Shown one piece after another: positions 22,801 to 31,457 of a stretch of 64,000 bases of DNA. Within the stretch, counting starts at the first letter, position 1. Each line of letters starts with the position of its first letter. The stretch comes from Mycolicibacterium sp. MU0053 (GTDB taxonomy: Bacteria; Actinomycetota; Actinomycetes; Mycobacteriales; Mycobacteriaceae): NCBI RefSeq assembly GCF_963378095.1, contig NZ_OY726397.1:992001-1056000 (forward strand), given 5' to 3'. Position numbers and translations under genes: made by a program. The notes under the pieces are model-generated. The model was not told the DNA's origin and made no database searches. It saw only the letters and a list, made by a program, of their open reading frames with translations.

Positions 22801-25800
22801 GGCCGCCGTTGCTGCCGTTCTGACCGTTGACACCGGGACTGGGGGAGTCATCCCCGCGGCCATGGCCGCCGTTGCCGCCGTCCCCGCCCCGACCTCCGAG
22901 CCCGTCGCCGCCTTCGCCCACGCCGATTTGACCCGCGTCGCCGCCGTGGCCACCCAGGCCCCCGCCGATATCGAAACCGGCGCCGCCGTGGCCGCCGTGG
23001 CCACCGTCACCGGCGTCGCCGCCGGTACCGGTGAAACCGGCACCACCGTTGCCGCCGATGCCGCCCTGGCCCCCGCTCTGACCCGGGGCAAACGAACTGA
23101 CGCCGGGACTGCCATCGCCGCCATTGCCACCGTTGCCGCCATTGCCGCCGGTGCTGCCGGCACCGTCGGCGACCGTGCCGACGCCGGCCTGACCGGCATC
23201 GCCGCCGTGTCCGCCGCTGCCACCTGCGGTGCCGGTGTCCTCACCCCCGGCCCTGCTGCCGTTGCCACCGTTTCCGCCATCGCCACCGAAGCCCGCGCCG
23301 CCGCCGATCCGACCGTCGCCGCCGTCACCGCCGATGCCGCCGCCGCCGCCCGCAGCGCCCGTGCCCCGGAACTCGCCACTGCCGCCATTGCCGCCGTCGC
23401 CGGCGTCGCCGCCGTCGCCGCCGGTACCGGTGAAGCCGTCGCCACCGTTTCCGCCATTGCCGCCCATGCCGCCGCCGCTGGTCAACACACCGCCGTTGTA
23501 ACGGCCATCGGTGCCGTCGCCGCCGTCGCCGCCGTGGCCGCCGAGACCACCGGCACCGCTGCCCAGTGCGCCGTCGCCCACCTGGCCGGCGTCACCACCG
23601 TTACCGCCGTTGCCACCGGACGGAGCGTCCGCCCTACCCGTGGTCAGGGCCGGTCCGCCATCGGCGCCATCGCCGCCGTGGCCGCCGTTTCCGGCGTTAC
23701 CTCCCGTGCCGGCACTTCCGGAACCGCCGTCGCCACCGGCCCCGCCGTTGCCGCCGTTGCCGCTGCCGGCGACGGTCTGGGTATAGCCGTTGCCGCCGTT
23801 GCCGCCGTGGCCACCACGGGTAACCGTTGCTCCGGATGCCCCGTCGCGTCCGGCGGTACCGTCCCTGCCACCGATCCCGGCCAGGCCACCGGTGCCGCCG
23901 CCACCGGCATTGCCGGCATCGCCACCATCCCCGCCGGCGCCACCATCGGGGGTGGTCGCGTCGCCGTCGGCGCCGTCACCGCCCTCGCCGGGAGTGCCCG
24001 CGCGGCCGCCGTCACCGCCGGCACCGCCATCGCCGTTGACGCCGAGTTCGCCGTGCGCGGACGCGCCGCCCGCTCCGCCGGCCCCGCCCGCGCCGCCGGA
24101 TCCGCTGTCGCCGCCGTGGCCGCCGTGGCCGCCGGCGGTCCCGGCCGCACCCGCTGTCGTCGCGTCGTCACCGGTGGTACCGGCGGCACCGTCCCCGCCG
24201 GCACCACCCGCCCCGCCGAAACCGCCGTTGCCGCCGTCGCCGGAGACCGAACCGCCGGCACCGCCCGCCCCGCCGGTCCCACCCGCAGTGCCATCGGTGC
24301 CGCTCTCGCCGGCACCGTTGGTGCCGATACCGTCGGCGCCCTGTGCGCCATCGCCGCCGTTGCCACCGGCTCCGCCGTCGCCGACGTTGCCGCCCGCACC
24401 GCCCGCGCCGCCGTTCCCGCCGGGACCGGTGTTCGCGACCGTCCGAGTGAAGCCATCGCCGCCGTCGCCGCCGTTGCCGCCGTGAGTGATTACGGCGCCC
24501 GACACGCCGTCCAGACCCCTCGAGCCGCCCGTGCCGCCGATGCCGGCCAGACCGCCGCTCCCGCCGCTCCCGGCGGTGCCCCGATCCCCCCCGGCTCCGC
24601 CGGCACCGCCGTCGGGGGCCGAAGCCGTCCCGTCGGCGCCGTCGCCGCCGTCGCCGGGAGTGCCGTTGAAGCCGCCGTGGCCGCCTGCGCCGCCGTTGCC
24701 GTTGTGGCCGAGCGCGCCGTGTGCGGATGCGCCGCCGGCTCCACCGGCGCCACCGTCGGCACCCGATCCGCTGTTCCCGGCGTCGCCGCCGGCCTGTCCG
24801 GCCAGCTCTGCCGTGGTCGCGTCGTCGCCGTTGGCGCCGGCACCCCCGGCACCGCCTGCGCCACCCGCACCGCCGACACCGCCCGCGCCGCCGTCGCCGG
24901 AGACCGCACCACCGGCACCGCCCGCTCCGCCGTTGCCGCCCGCAGTGCCGTCGGTCCCGCTGCCACCGCTGCCGCCGGCGACGGTGGCACTGAGACCGTC
25001 GACGCCGTTGGCACCCGCCCCGCCGTCGCCCCCGGCGCCGCCGTTGCCGATCGCGCCACCGTCACCGCCGGCGCCGCCGTTCCCGCCGGGTCCGCTGTTG
25101 GCGACCGTCCGAGTGAAGCCATCGCCGCCGTTGCCGCCGTGTCCGCCTTGAGTGACCGTCGCGCCTGACGCACCGGTTGCGCCGGTGCTACCGTTTCCGC
25201 CGACTGTCGTGCCCGCCGCCCCGCCGTGCGTGCCCGCACCGGCCGTGCCGGGATTGCCGCCCTTGCCGCCGGCGCCACCATCGGGGTTGAGGGCACTGCC
25301 TGCCGCGCCCGCGCCGCCGTCGCCGGGAGAGCCCGCGGCGCCACCGGTGCCGCCGGCCCCGCCATCGCCGTTGGTGCCGGTCTCGCCGATCCCTTGTGCG
25401 ACACCGGCATTGCCGCCGTTGCCGGCCACGCCGCCGTCCCCGCCATCGGCTCCGTTACCACCGTCGAAGCCGGGATTGCCGGCAATGACAGCGCTCGTGC
25501 CGTTGGCCCCGTTACCGCCGCGGCCACCGCCCCCGGCCGCGCCGCCGGCCCCGCCATTTCCGCCGTCTCCTGAAGTCGTACCGCCCAGGCCGCCGTTGCC
25601 GCCGGCCCCACCGGTGCCGCCGATACCGCCATCGGTGGCGGCAGCACCCAACGGGATACCGTCCGCTCCGTCGACTCCGTCCGGTCCATCGCCGCCCGCA
25701 CCGCCGTTGCCGCCATTGCCGATCGCGCCGCCGTTGCCGCCGTCGCCGCCCCTGCCGCCTCGCGTACCCGCGGCGGTGCCGACGGTGATGACATCGAAGC

Positions 25801-27640
25801 CATCCCCGCCGTCGCCGCCGTTACCTGCCGGACCGGTCACCGCCGCACCGACACTGCCGCCCGCGCCGGCGTTGCCGCCGCCACGCGGTCTGGTGCCTGC
25901 CACGCCGCCGATACCGCCGATACCGGCAGTGCCGGGGTTGCCGCCGTTGCCGCCGTTACCGCCGTCGAGGGTGAGCGCGTCGCCCGCCCCGCCCTTGCCG
26001 CCGACGCCGGGGATCCCCGCGGCACCACCGGTGCCGCCGGTCCCGCCGTCACCGTTGCTGCCGACCGACGTGAACAGACCCCGGCGTGCGCCGGCATTGC
26101 CGCCCGCCCCGCCGGCCCCGCCCGTCCCGCCGTTGGCGCCGTCGCCGCCGGCGCCGCCCACGGCGCCGGCAATGAGTGCGTTCAGGCCCGCCACGCCGTC
26201 GCCGCCACGACCCCCGATACCGCCCGCCCCGCCCAACCCGCCGCTCCCGCTGCGTCCGAAGAGCACGCCGCTGGCGCCACCATTGCCGCCGGCCCCACCG
26301 TCACCGGCGTTGGCACCGTTGGTGCCCGAGGGATGGGTGGTGGTGCCGTCGAGGCCGCCTGCGCCGTCGGCGCCTGCGCCGCCACGGCCCCCGTTGCCGC
26401 CGTTACCGATCAGCCACCCGCCGTTACCGCCGTTACCGCCGTTACCGCCGGCGACACCGGCACCGCCGTTACCCCCGTTGCCGACGAAGATCGCGTTGCC
26501 ACCGTTGCCGCCGTTGTAGCCGGACCCGCCGTTGCCCAGCATCCCGCCGCGGCCGCCGTGACAGGCCGTGACCCCAAGGCAGGTGGCGGCGTCGAAGCTG
26601 AACCCGTTGCCCAGCAGCAATCCCGCATCAGGATGAGTCGCGGTGCCGTTGCCGATGAAGAGCCTGATCAACTCCGCCAGCGGGCGCGCCCCGGGCGTCG
26701 GCACGGCCAGCGCGGTGGTCGGGCGGAGGTCGGCACCCGTGGAACCGATACGCGCATCGTCGGCGGGTGCACCCGGATCGAATTCTTGACGCGCGAACGC
26801 CAACGCGGCCCATGCCGCCGGCGTTCCGAGCGGGGCGCCTTGATCGTCGGTCATGGAATGCAACCCGGCGTCGGGGGAGATCGACGGTGCCGCGGTCAGT
26901 GCCAACATCCCGTCACCACTGGCGGCCGGTGCGGGGGCGTCGTCGGCCGCGTGCGTCGGATCCGGCTGGGCCGCTGTCGATCCCGCTGCCGCGTCGACAT
27001 CCGGCAGTGGGGTGTCCGTCGTGCCGGTCGACTCCGGACCGATCTCGTCCGTGGCCGGGGTTTCGGTCGCATCCGGGGTCGCGGTGTTGGTCCTGCCGAA
27101 CCGATGCCGACCCAGGACCTCGTGCCGACTCGACCAGTCCGGCCTCGCCGATGTCGGTCGATCTGCCGAATCACCATGTGGCTGAGGGGCATCCGACGCG
27201 GTTGTCGCTTGCCCCGAGGTGCCGTCCGCGGCCTGGGGTGCTGTCGCATCCGGGGCCGGGGTGGTGGTCCTGCCGAACCGATGCCGGCCCGACGCCCCGC
27301 GCCGGCTCGACAAATCCGGGCGTGCAGTTGTCGATCCAGCTGCCGCATCCGAGGTCGACGTGTTGGTCGGGCCGAGTCGAGGACGGTCCGGCGCGGACCG
27401 TTTCGACGGCCCGGTGGACGGTTGGCTCGAGCTATCCTCGCCGGTGGTTGCACCCGGATCCGTCTCATCGGCGTATGCCAGTGCCGGCAGGCTGGCGATC
27501 GCGACCCCGATTCCCAGGGCCACCGCCAATGCGCCCAATCGCCCCACGTACCGCGCGCAGCCACGCGAGTCCACCGATGTGCGTCCCGGCGGCGTTGCGC
27601 CTGCCGCCGGACCCCACGCACGCCGAATTTGCTGAGTCAT
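19856..27640 (-). CDS. Giant secreted PGRS-type glycine-rich protein without PE domain
   Basis: 2594 residues from ATG 27640 (GAGGACAGGC ribosome site; in-frame ATGs at 27700 and further up are alternatives). Residues about 33-57 form a signal peptide ending PALAYA before DET, in place of a PE domain. An acidic, Thr/Pro/Ser-rich segment follows with two related copies of a ~38-residue unit containing GRHRFGRT and ARPD(L/W)SSR. Next is a linker (LAELIRLFIGNGTATHPDAG, then CLGVTACHGG) of the type that precedes PGRS domains. The remaining ~2200 residues are GGxGG/GNGG repeats, a probable polyglycine-II type wall or surface structure. It precedes the carbonic anhydrase lipoprotein by one base. 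Function unknown. Confidence 0.92.
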   Translation of the reverse strand: MTQQIRRAWGPAAGATPPGRTSVDSRGCARYVGRLGALAVALGIGVAIASLPALAYADETDPGATTGEDSSSQPSTGPSKRSAPDRPRLGPTNTSTSDAAAGSTTARPDLSSRRGASGRHRFGRTTTPAPDATAPQAADGTSGQATTASDAPQPHGDSADRPTSARPDWSSRHEVLGRHRFGRTNTATPDATETPATDEIGPESTGTTDTPLPDVDAAAGSTAAQPDPTHAADDAPAPAASGDGMLALTAAPSISPDAGLHSMTDDQGAPLGTPAAWAALAFARQEFDPGAPADDARIGSTGADLRPTTALAVPTPGARPLAELIRLFIGNGTATHPDAGLLLGNGFSFDAATCLGVTACHGGRGGMLGNGGSGYNGGNGGNAIFVGNGGNGGAGVAGGNGGNGGNGGWLIGNGGNGGRGGAGADGAGGLDGTTTHPSGTNGANAGDGGAGGNGGASGVLFGRSGSGGLGGAGGIGGRGGDGVAGLNALIAGAVGGAGGDGANGGTGGAGGAGGNAGARRGLFTSVGSNGDGGTGGTGGAAGIPGVGGKGGAGDALTLDGGNGGNGGNPGTAGIGGIGGVAGTRPRGGGNAGAGGSVGAAVTGPAGNGGDGGDGFDVITVGTAAGTRGGRGGDGGNGGAIGNGGNGGAGGDGPDGVDGADGIPLGAAATDGGIGGTGGAGGNGGLGGTTSGDGGNGGAGGAAGGGGRGGNGANGTSAVIAGNPGFDGGNGADGGDGGVAGNGGNAGVAQGIGETGTNGDGGAGGTGGAAGSPGDGGAGAAGSALNPDGGAGGKGGNPGTAGAGTHGGAAGTTVGGNGSTGATGASGATVTQGGHGGNGGDGFTRTVANSGPGGNGGAGGDGGAIGNGGAGGDGGAGANGVDGLSATVAGGSGGSGTDGTAGGNGGAGGAGGAVSGDGGAGGVGGAGGAGGAGGAGANGDDATTAELAGQAGGDAGNSGSGADGGAGGAGGASAHGALGHNGNGGAGGHGGFNGTPGDGGDGADGTASAPDGGAGGAGGDRGTAGSGGSGGLAGIGGTGGSRGLDGVSGAVITHGGNGGDGGDGFTRTVANTGPGGNGGAGGAGGNVGDGGAGGNGGDGAQGADGIGTNGAGESGTDGTAGGTGGAGGAGGSVSGDGGNGGFGGAGGAGGDGAAGTTGDDATTAGAAGTAGGHGGHGGDSGSGGAGGAGGAGGASAHGELGVNGDGGAGGDGGRAGTPGEGGDGADGDATTPDGGAGGDGGDAGNAGGGGTGGLAGIGGRDGTAGRDGASGATVTRGGHGGNGGNGYTQTVAGSGNGGNGGAGGDGGSGSAGTGGNAGNGGHGGDGADGGPALTTGRADAPSGGNGGNGGDAGQVGDGALGSGAGGLGGHGGDGGDGTDGRYNGGVLTSGGGMGGNGGNGGDGFTGTGGDGGDAGDGGNGGSGEFRGTGAAGGGGGIGGDGGDGRIGGGAGFGGDGGNGGNGSRAGGEDTGTAGGSGGHGGDAGQAGVGTVADGAGSTGGNGGNGGNGGDGSPGVSSFAPGQSGGQGGIGGNGGAGFTGTGGDAGDGGHGGHGGAGFDIGGGLGGHGGDAGQIGVGEGGDGLGGRGGDGGNGGHGRGDDSPSPGVNGQNGSNGGHGGNGGNGFTGTGGNAGSGGSGGHGEDGGIDTGDGNTAAPSGGHGGHGGNAGTAGAGAAGDGLGGNGGHGGNAGDGANGNDGDTGQSGDSGGNGGNGGNGGAGVIGGNAGSGGNAGNGGNGGTARQESGGPNGGNGGHGGDSGIAGIGTGGQNGVGANGGHGGNAGNGNQGAFGGRFYDGNPGGRGGTGGDGGDGVIAGNAGNGGNGGRGGDGGSDPSLNGHAGGAGGNGGDAGKIGVGSVSDGAAGTAGNGGDGGTGWSGNTEDGRNGGNGGRGGNGGNGGNGFTGIGGDAGDGGNGGHGGAGGVVVNAGTIIPSGGHGGSGGDAGQAGGGAGGAGAAGTGGSGGNGGSGATGRNGLTASPGATGGTGGNGGQGGAGVGGHGGTGGNAGRGGDGGNGGAGADGGAGGIGGTGGAGGAGAVGGDAGRGGDGGNGGNGLQGGGGSSGGAGGHGGAAGTAGIGAVVDGAGNTGGTGGTGGVGGEAANPLGGSGSHGSGGGGRGGDAGQIGIGAQGDGAGGVGGVGGNGGDGGDGTGGNNRGVGPGYNGGHGGAGGAGGNGFTGTGGAGGNGGIGGSGAHGGTYTARTGVAPSGGRGGNGGAGGAGGTGMLDQGALGNGGNAGNGGNGTAALNGSFGGVGEAGGAGGNGGNGGIGLVGGNAGVGGNGGSGGNAGGGFGSRGGHGGHGGNAGTAGGGTRQDGAGANGGNGGHAGNGGSAGSTMGSGEPGNPGGDGGTGGDGGDGVIGGNAGNGGHGATGGNGGSYRNTDAAPAGGTGGHGGNAGRSGTGTVGDGAGGIGGNGGDGGSALDVVNAPGAGQNGKDGGAGGSGGNGGAGFTGTGGNGGNGTRGSNGGYGAEGSGGGIAPSGGNAGAGGNGGHGGAGDTASGNGGNAGAGGIGGTGGTGTAGTVGGTGGAGGSGGSGGDAGGTDGVGGSGGNGSQGGNGGAGSGGPGQAGSPGTAGSSAAGSDGGAGGAGGSGGSGGPA

Positions 27641-27848
27641 GCCTGTCCTCACGGTCGTGGCGCGAGGGCGCACACTCAGCAATGCTTTGCGCAACGCCAT
27701 GGGACCGGTGTCCCAAGCCTGGGAGCACGCTACCGTGTAGTTTCCGTCGGTTCGCGGCAAACGCTAGTTTTTTTCCTGCCGGGCGCGCCGAACGGCCCCG
27801 CGTTTCGGGCGACGGTCGCCACGGCACCGGTCTAGGTGCCAATAGTGC

Positions 27849-28328
27849 TCAGCCGGTCAGCAATTGTTCGCGCAGGATGTCGGCGTGCCCGCAGTGCTGG
27901 GCCAGTTCGCGCAGGACCTGCAAGTACACCCAGCGCAGCGTGCGCGGCCCGGCGCGATGGCCGACCGCGACCATTTCCAGCGGCAGGTCCGCCACCCGCG
28001 TTCGGGCCGTCGCGCAGGCCGTCAGATACGCCGCTGTGACCGATGCGATGGTGTCGTCGTCGGTCAGCCGGAAGGACTCGTCCACGCTCGCCACCAGCCC
28101 GAGTTCCCGACGGGTTCGGCCGCCCACGCATTCCTCGAACCACACTCGCTGCATCCACGTCACGTGCTTGACCAGTCCGAGCACCGTCGTGGCCGACGGG
28201 ACGAGCCGACGACGAGCCTGCTCCTCGGTGAGGCCGTCCAGGGCCCGCTCGAACTTGGCCCGGTACTCCTCGACAAACGCGTCGAGCTGGGTGCGTTCGT
28301 CGTCCAGCACTACCCCGAACGCACCCAT
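27849..28328 (-). CDS. DinB/DUF664-family protein
   Basis: A 159-residue four-helix-bundle protein of the DinB-like superfamily, whose members bind a metal through three histidines and include mycothiol- or bacillithiol-dependent transferases. Candidate ligands are His in GLVKHVTWMQRVWFEE and in LRELAQHCGHADILREQL. The start at ATG 28328 has an excellent GGAGGGAGG site; a TTG ten codons upstream is less likely. In mycobacteria many such proteins use mycothiol, so a thiol-transfer or detoxification role is the best guess. It sits between the PGRS gene and a truncated acyltransferase, in the same orientation. Confidence 0.82.
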   Translation of the reverse strand: MGAFGVVLDDERTQLDAFVEEYRAKFERALDGLTEEQARRRLVPSATTVLGLVKHVTWMQRVWFEECVGGRTRRELGLVASVDESFRLTDDDTIASVTAAYLTACATARTRVADLPLEMVAVGHRAGPRTLRWVYLQVLRELAQHCGHADILREQLLTG

Positions 28329-28376
28329 CAGAGCCTCCCTCCACGGCAACTGGCGCAACCCTATGCGCGCCTGTGG

Positions 28377-29004
28377 TCAGCCGAGCACGGGGAACCGCCG
28401 CTGGGATGCCAGCCGGTCGAGCGCCTTCTGCATCTCGGCCCGCACATACCCGTCGACCGCATCGATGTCGGGATCGTCGCCGAACTGCGCGGCGATGTCG
28501 ATGGGCTCGAGTACCTCCGTGACGATCTTCGACGGCAGCGGCAGGTTCGGCGGGAAGAACACGCTGAGGCCGAACGGCCACCCGACGCTGACCGGCACGA
28601 TATCCAGCCGAAACTTGTTCAGAAACAACATCTTTGCGAGGCGGTGGCCGCGGGTCAGGAAGAATTGTGTCTCCTGGGCGCCGATCGAGACGACGGGCAC
28701 AATGGGCACGCCCGTCTCGATCGCCGTCCTGACGTAGCCGGTGCGGCCGTTGAAGTCGATGACGTTGGCCGCCGAGGTGGGCCGGTAGGCGTCGTAGTCC
28801 CCGCCCGGGAACACCAGGACCGCCGCGCCCGAATGCAGCGCGGCGGCGGCGTTGTCCGGACTTGCCTCGATGACCCCGAGCCGGTTCATGAGCAGAGCCA
28901 ACGGACCCATCAGGACGCCGTAGTGGGCGAGGGTGTGCAACGGTCGGTCGTAGCCGAAATTGCGGTAGAAGGCCGGCGCGAAGACCAGGACGTCCGGAGG
29001 GGTA
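28377..29004 (-). pseudogene. 5'-truncated lysophospholipid acyltransferase (PlsC-like)
   Basis: About 209 residues match the C-terminal two thirds of mycobacterial phosphate/glycerol acyltransferases: TPPDVLVFAPAFYRNFGYDR, VFPGGDYDAYRP, NVIDFNGRTGYVRTAIETG and VSVGWPFGL. Family members have a preceding NHSGG block carrying the catalytic histidine of the HxxxxD motif. Here the similarity stops right after that point, and the sequence upstream (AEQRCADAVAG) is unrelated although the frame stays open. Without the histidine the product should be inactive. A deletion joined this fragment to the control region of the hemophore gene. Confidence 0.7.
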
Positions 29005-29196
29005 CCCGCAACGGCGTCAGCGCACCGCTGTTCGGCTCGGGGTACCTCGTAACGTTTGCCGCAGCGGGTCCGAAAACCAACTGTGCGACCAGCGCTGGAC
29101 CCGGATGAACCACGCGGGGGCCAGTGGCGCTGGTGGCGCAATCGCCGACCGTGTCCGGTACGCCGATGCGTAACCCTGCTGCAGAAGGAATGAAGT

Positions 29197-29523
29197 ATGA
29201 AGACCAAGATCTTTCTCACCACCGGCGTGGCGGCTGCCGCGGTCCTGCTCAGCGGCGGCACCGCCGCGGCGCAGCCCGATGTGGAAGCGATCGTGACTTC
29301 GACGTGTTCGTATCCGCAGGTCGTGAGCGCGCTGGGGGCGACCTCGCCCGGGGTGGCCGCCGAACTCGAGTCAAGCATGCTGGCCACCGGCTGGATCCAG
29401 AACCTGTTGGCGGCCGGCCCGGATGAGCGGCGTTCGATGCTCGCTCAACTAGAGGCGTACCCCCAGCTCAACGAGTACACCTCGGTGATCAATTCGGTGG
29501 CCTACAGCTGCCAGAACTACTGA
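29197..29523 (+). CDS. Hemophore-related secreted protein
   Basis: A 108-residue exported protein. The signal peptide (MKTKIFLTTGVAAAAVLLSG to residue 25, AAA before QPD) is followed by an all-helical domain with two cysteines (TCSYPQVVSAL and VAYSCQNY) placed as in mycobacterial Rv0203-type heme-binding hemophores. The family carries heme across the wall to MmpL transporters; conserved residues are only partly known, so heme binding is inferred. AAGGA lies before the ATG. It is divergent from the truncated acyltransferase and followed by a lytic transglycosylase. Confidence 0.82.
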   Translation: MKTKIFLTTGVAAAAVLLSGGTAAAQPDVEAIVTSTCSYPQVVSALGATSPGVAAELESSMLATGWIQNLLAAGPDERRSMLAQLEAYPQLNEYTSVINSVAYSCQNY

Positions 29524-29550
29524 CCCGTTTTTTTTCGGTACCGTACGGGC

Positions 29551-30477
29551 ATCACAACGCACCACCCGGATCGAGCGAGACGGCGGACCACTGTCCTTGC
29601 TGTCACAGTCCTGCTCGCCCTGGCCGGTTGTTCGCAGCCGGCCGTGCCCCCGGCGGAGACCACCGCCACCGCGGCCGCGCCGCGACCTGCGGCCGAACCC
29701 GCGCCGCGGCGGCCCGCGTCGGAGCCTGCGCGGCTGGCCGACGACCTGGTGGCCGACGAACTGGCGCTACGTGACCCGTCCTCGTCGGAGGCGGTGCTGT
29801 TGGCAGCGGCCTACCGTCAGCAACTGGCCTACCGCGAACTGGGACGACACCCGGAGTGGGACGCGATCGCGCGTCCGCGTGTCCCGGCGGCGCTGCTCGA
29901 GGTCTACGACCACAACGTCGGTGCGCGCCGTGAACTGACGGCGATGAGTAGGGGTACGACGAGGACGACGCTGCCACCGTGGCGCATCGGGGCGCCCCCG
30001 CCGGCCGACGAGTTGCTCGGCTACTACCGCGCGGCGGAATCGGCCCACGGTGTCGGCTGGAATTACCTGGCGGCGATCAACTTGATCGAGACCGGTCTGG
30101 GTCGCATCGAGGGGACGAGCACCGCCGGCGCGCAGGGGCCCATGCAGTTCCTGCCCTCGACGTTCGCCGCCTACGGTGCGGGCGGCGACATCCATTCACA
30201 CCGCGACGCGATCACGGCGGCCGCCCGCTATCTCGCGGCCAATGGGTTTGTCCGGGACCGCGATCATGCCGTGTACCGCTACAACAATTCGATGAACTAC
30301 GTGCGGGCGGTCACCCACTACGCCGCCGCGCTGGCCGCGGATCCCGCCGCCTTCAACGGCTTTCACCGATGGGATGTCTACTACAACACGATCTCCGGCG
30401 ACGTGCTGCTGCCCGTGGGCTACGTCGCCGACGCGCCGATCCCGGTTGCGGAATACCTTGACCGACAGCCACGCTGA
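29551..30477 (+). CDS. Lytic transglycosylase-like lipoprotein, start codon unclear
   Basis: The mature part is an SLT-type peptidoglycan lytic transglycosylase: catalytic Glu in INLIETGLGRIEG, then GAQGPMQFLPSTFAAYG and RYNNSMNYVRAVTHYA. Upstream in the same frame a basic stretch (RARRRTTVLAV) leads into a lipobox, LLALAGC followed by SQP, so a lipoprotein signal is encoded. However, no ATG, GTG or TTG precedes it in frame after the stop at 29521. The only start-like codon is ATC at 29551, heading an ITTHHPDRARRR sequence that looks like a mutated MTTHHPDRA. A GTG at 29644 would remove the signal. Either a rare start or a damaged gene. Confidence 0.7.
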   Translation: MTTHHPDRARRRTTVLAVTVLLALAGCSQPAVPPAETTATAAAPRPAAEPAPRRPASEPARLADDLVADELALRDPSSSEAVLLAAAYRQQLAYRELGRHPEWDAIARPRVPAALLEVYDHNVGARRELTAMSRGTTRTTLPPWRIGAPPPADELLGYYRAAESAHGVGWNYLAAINLIETGLGRIEGTSTAGAQGPMQFLPSTFAAYGAGGDIHSHRDAITAAARYLAANGFVRDRDHAVYRYNNSMNYVRAVTHYAAALAADPAAFNGFHRWDVYYNTISGDVLLPVGYVADAPIPVAEYLDRQPR

Positions 30478-30556
30478 CCGGCACCGCCGCGACGAATTCA
30501 GATAAATCGATCGAATCGTGATGTGTGCTCTCGGCTTTTCGGGTACGCATAGCCCC

Positions 30557-31441
30557 ATGAGAAAGCACGCCACCGCCGCATTGCTGTTTGTCGCGCCGGT
30601 GGTCCTGCTGAGCGCCTGCGCCACCGACGACCAGGCCGACGAACAGCAGACCACCTCGCCGACCACCACCGAAAGCCCAGCGCCCCCGCCGGGGGAACAA
30701 CTGACCGCCGAACTCAGGACGGCCGACGGCACACCGGTCGCCGACGCCACCTTCGACTTCGCCGACGGCTTCGCGACCGTCACCGTCGAGACCATCAACG
30801 CAGGCGTCCTGAGCCCCGGTTTCCACGGCATGCACATTCACGCTGTCGGTCAGTGCGAACCGAACTCGGTTTCCCCGACCGGCGGCCCGCCGGGCGACTT
30901 CAACTCCGCCGGGGGGCACCTACACCTCCCCGACGGCGGCCACCCCGCCGGCGGTGACTTGATCCCCCTGCAAGTCCGCGCCGACGGCTCGGCCCGGGTG
31001 CAGACCACCACCGACGCGTTCACCGCCCAAGACCTGCTGGCCGACGACGGCACCGCGCTGATCATCCACGAGGGGCCGGACAACCTCGCCAACATCCCGC
31101 CCCGCTACACGATCGACGGCACGCCCGGCCCGGACCAGGAGACGCTGGACACCGGCGATGCCGGCGCCAGATTCGCCTGCGGTGTCATCGAGGGGACCGC
31201 CGCGACGACCACCGAGACGACCGTCACCGAGACAGTCCCACCGGCCACCACCGAGGTGCCCGCGCCGGCGCCGGTGCCCACCGAGAGCGCTCCCGCGACG
31301 GTGACCGAAACGCCGACCAGTCCGACCTCGGCGGAGACCACGACTCCGGCGACGACGAGCCCGGAAACCACGACTCCGCCGGTCACCACCACGACGACGC
31401 CGCCGGCGGGCCCGCTGCCCGGACCCGCCCCGGAGGGCTAA
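30557..31441 (+). CDS. sodC: Cu/Zn superoxide dismutase lipoprotein
   Basis: A 294-residue periplasmic/wall superoxide dismutase. A lipoprotein signal ends in LLSAC with Cys21. The SOD domain (about 50-225) shows copper ligands in [12 protein letters not shown], further ligands in the [16 protein letters not shown] segment and later in [10 protein letters not shown], plus the disulfide-type cysteines. After the catalytic domain comes a 75-residue Thr/Pro/Glu-rich tail ([17 protein letters not shown] and similar) not found in M. tuberculosis SodC; it may act as a wall-spanning spacer. The ATG at 30557 is chosen because the signal begins there. It probably detoxifies superoxide at the cell surface. 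Confidence 0.9.
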   Translation: MRKHATAALLFVAPVVLLSACATDDQADEQQTTSPTTTESPAPPPGEQLTAELRTADGTPVADATFDFADGFATVTVETINAGVLSPGFHGMHIHAVGQCEPNSVSPTGGPPGDFNSAGGHLHLPDGGHPAGGDLIPLQVRADGSARVQTTTDAFTAQDLLADDGTALIIHEGPDNLANIPPRYTIDGTPGPDQETLDTGDAGARFACGVIEGTAATTTETTVTETVPPATTEVPAPAPVPTESAPATVTETPTSPTSAETTTPATTSPETTTPPVTTTTTPPAGPLPGPAPEG

Positions 31442-31457
31442 CCGGAGGCGTTCCCGC

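Noticed and set aside
21485..25168. Very long plus-strand open frame (over 1200 codons) opposite the PGRS gene
   Set aside because: It is the complement of GGC/GCC-type codons, giving an Ala/Thr/Val-only product. Long antisense frames are expected opposite PGRS repeats.
19860..26600. CRISPR-like regular short repeats
   Set aside because: The repetition is codon-level GGx/GNGG coding sequence with no constant-length spacers.
28986..29387. N-terminal extension of the acyltransferase frame to 29387
   Set aside because: It reads antisense through the hemophore gene and is unlike PlsC N-termini.
29528..29535. Eight-T run as a terminator of the hemophore gene
   Set aside because: No GC-rich stem precedes it; the arms CCCGT/ACGGG enclose the run instead. 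It is more relevant as a possible frameshift or sequencing trouble spot.
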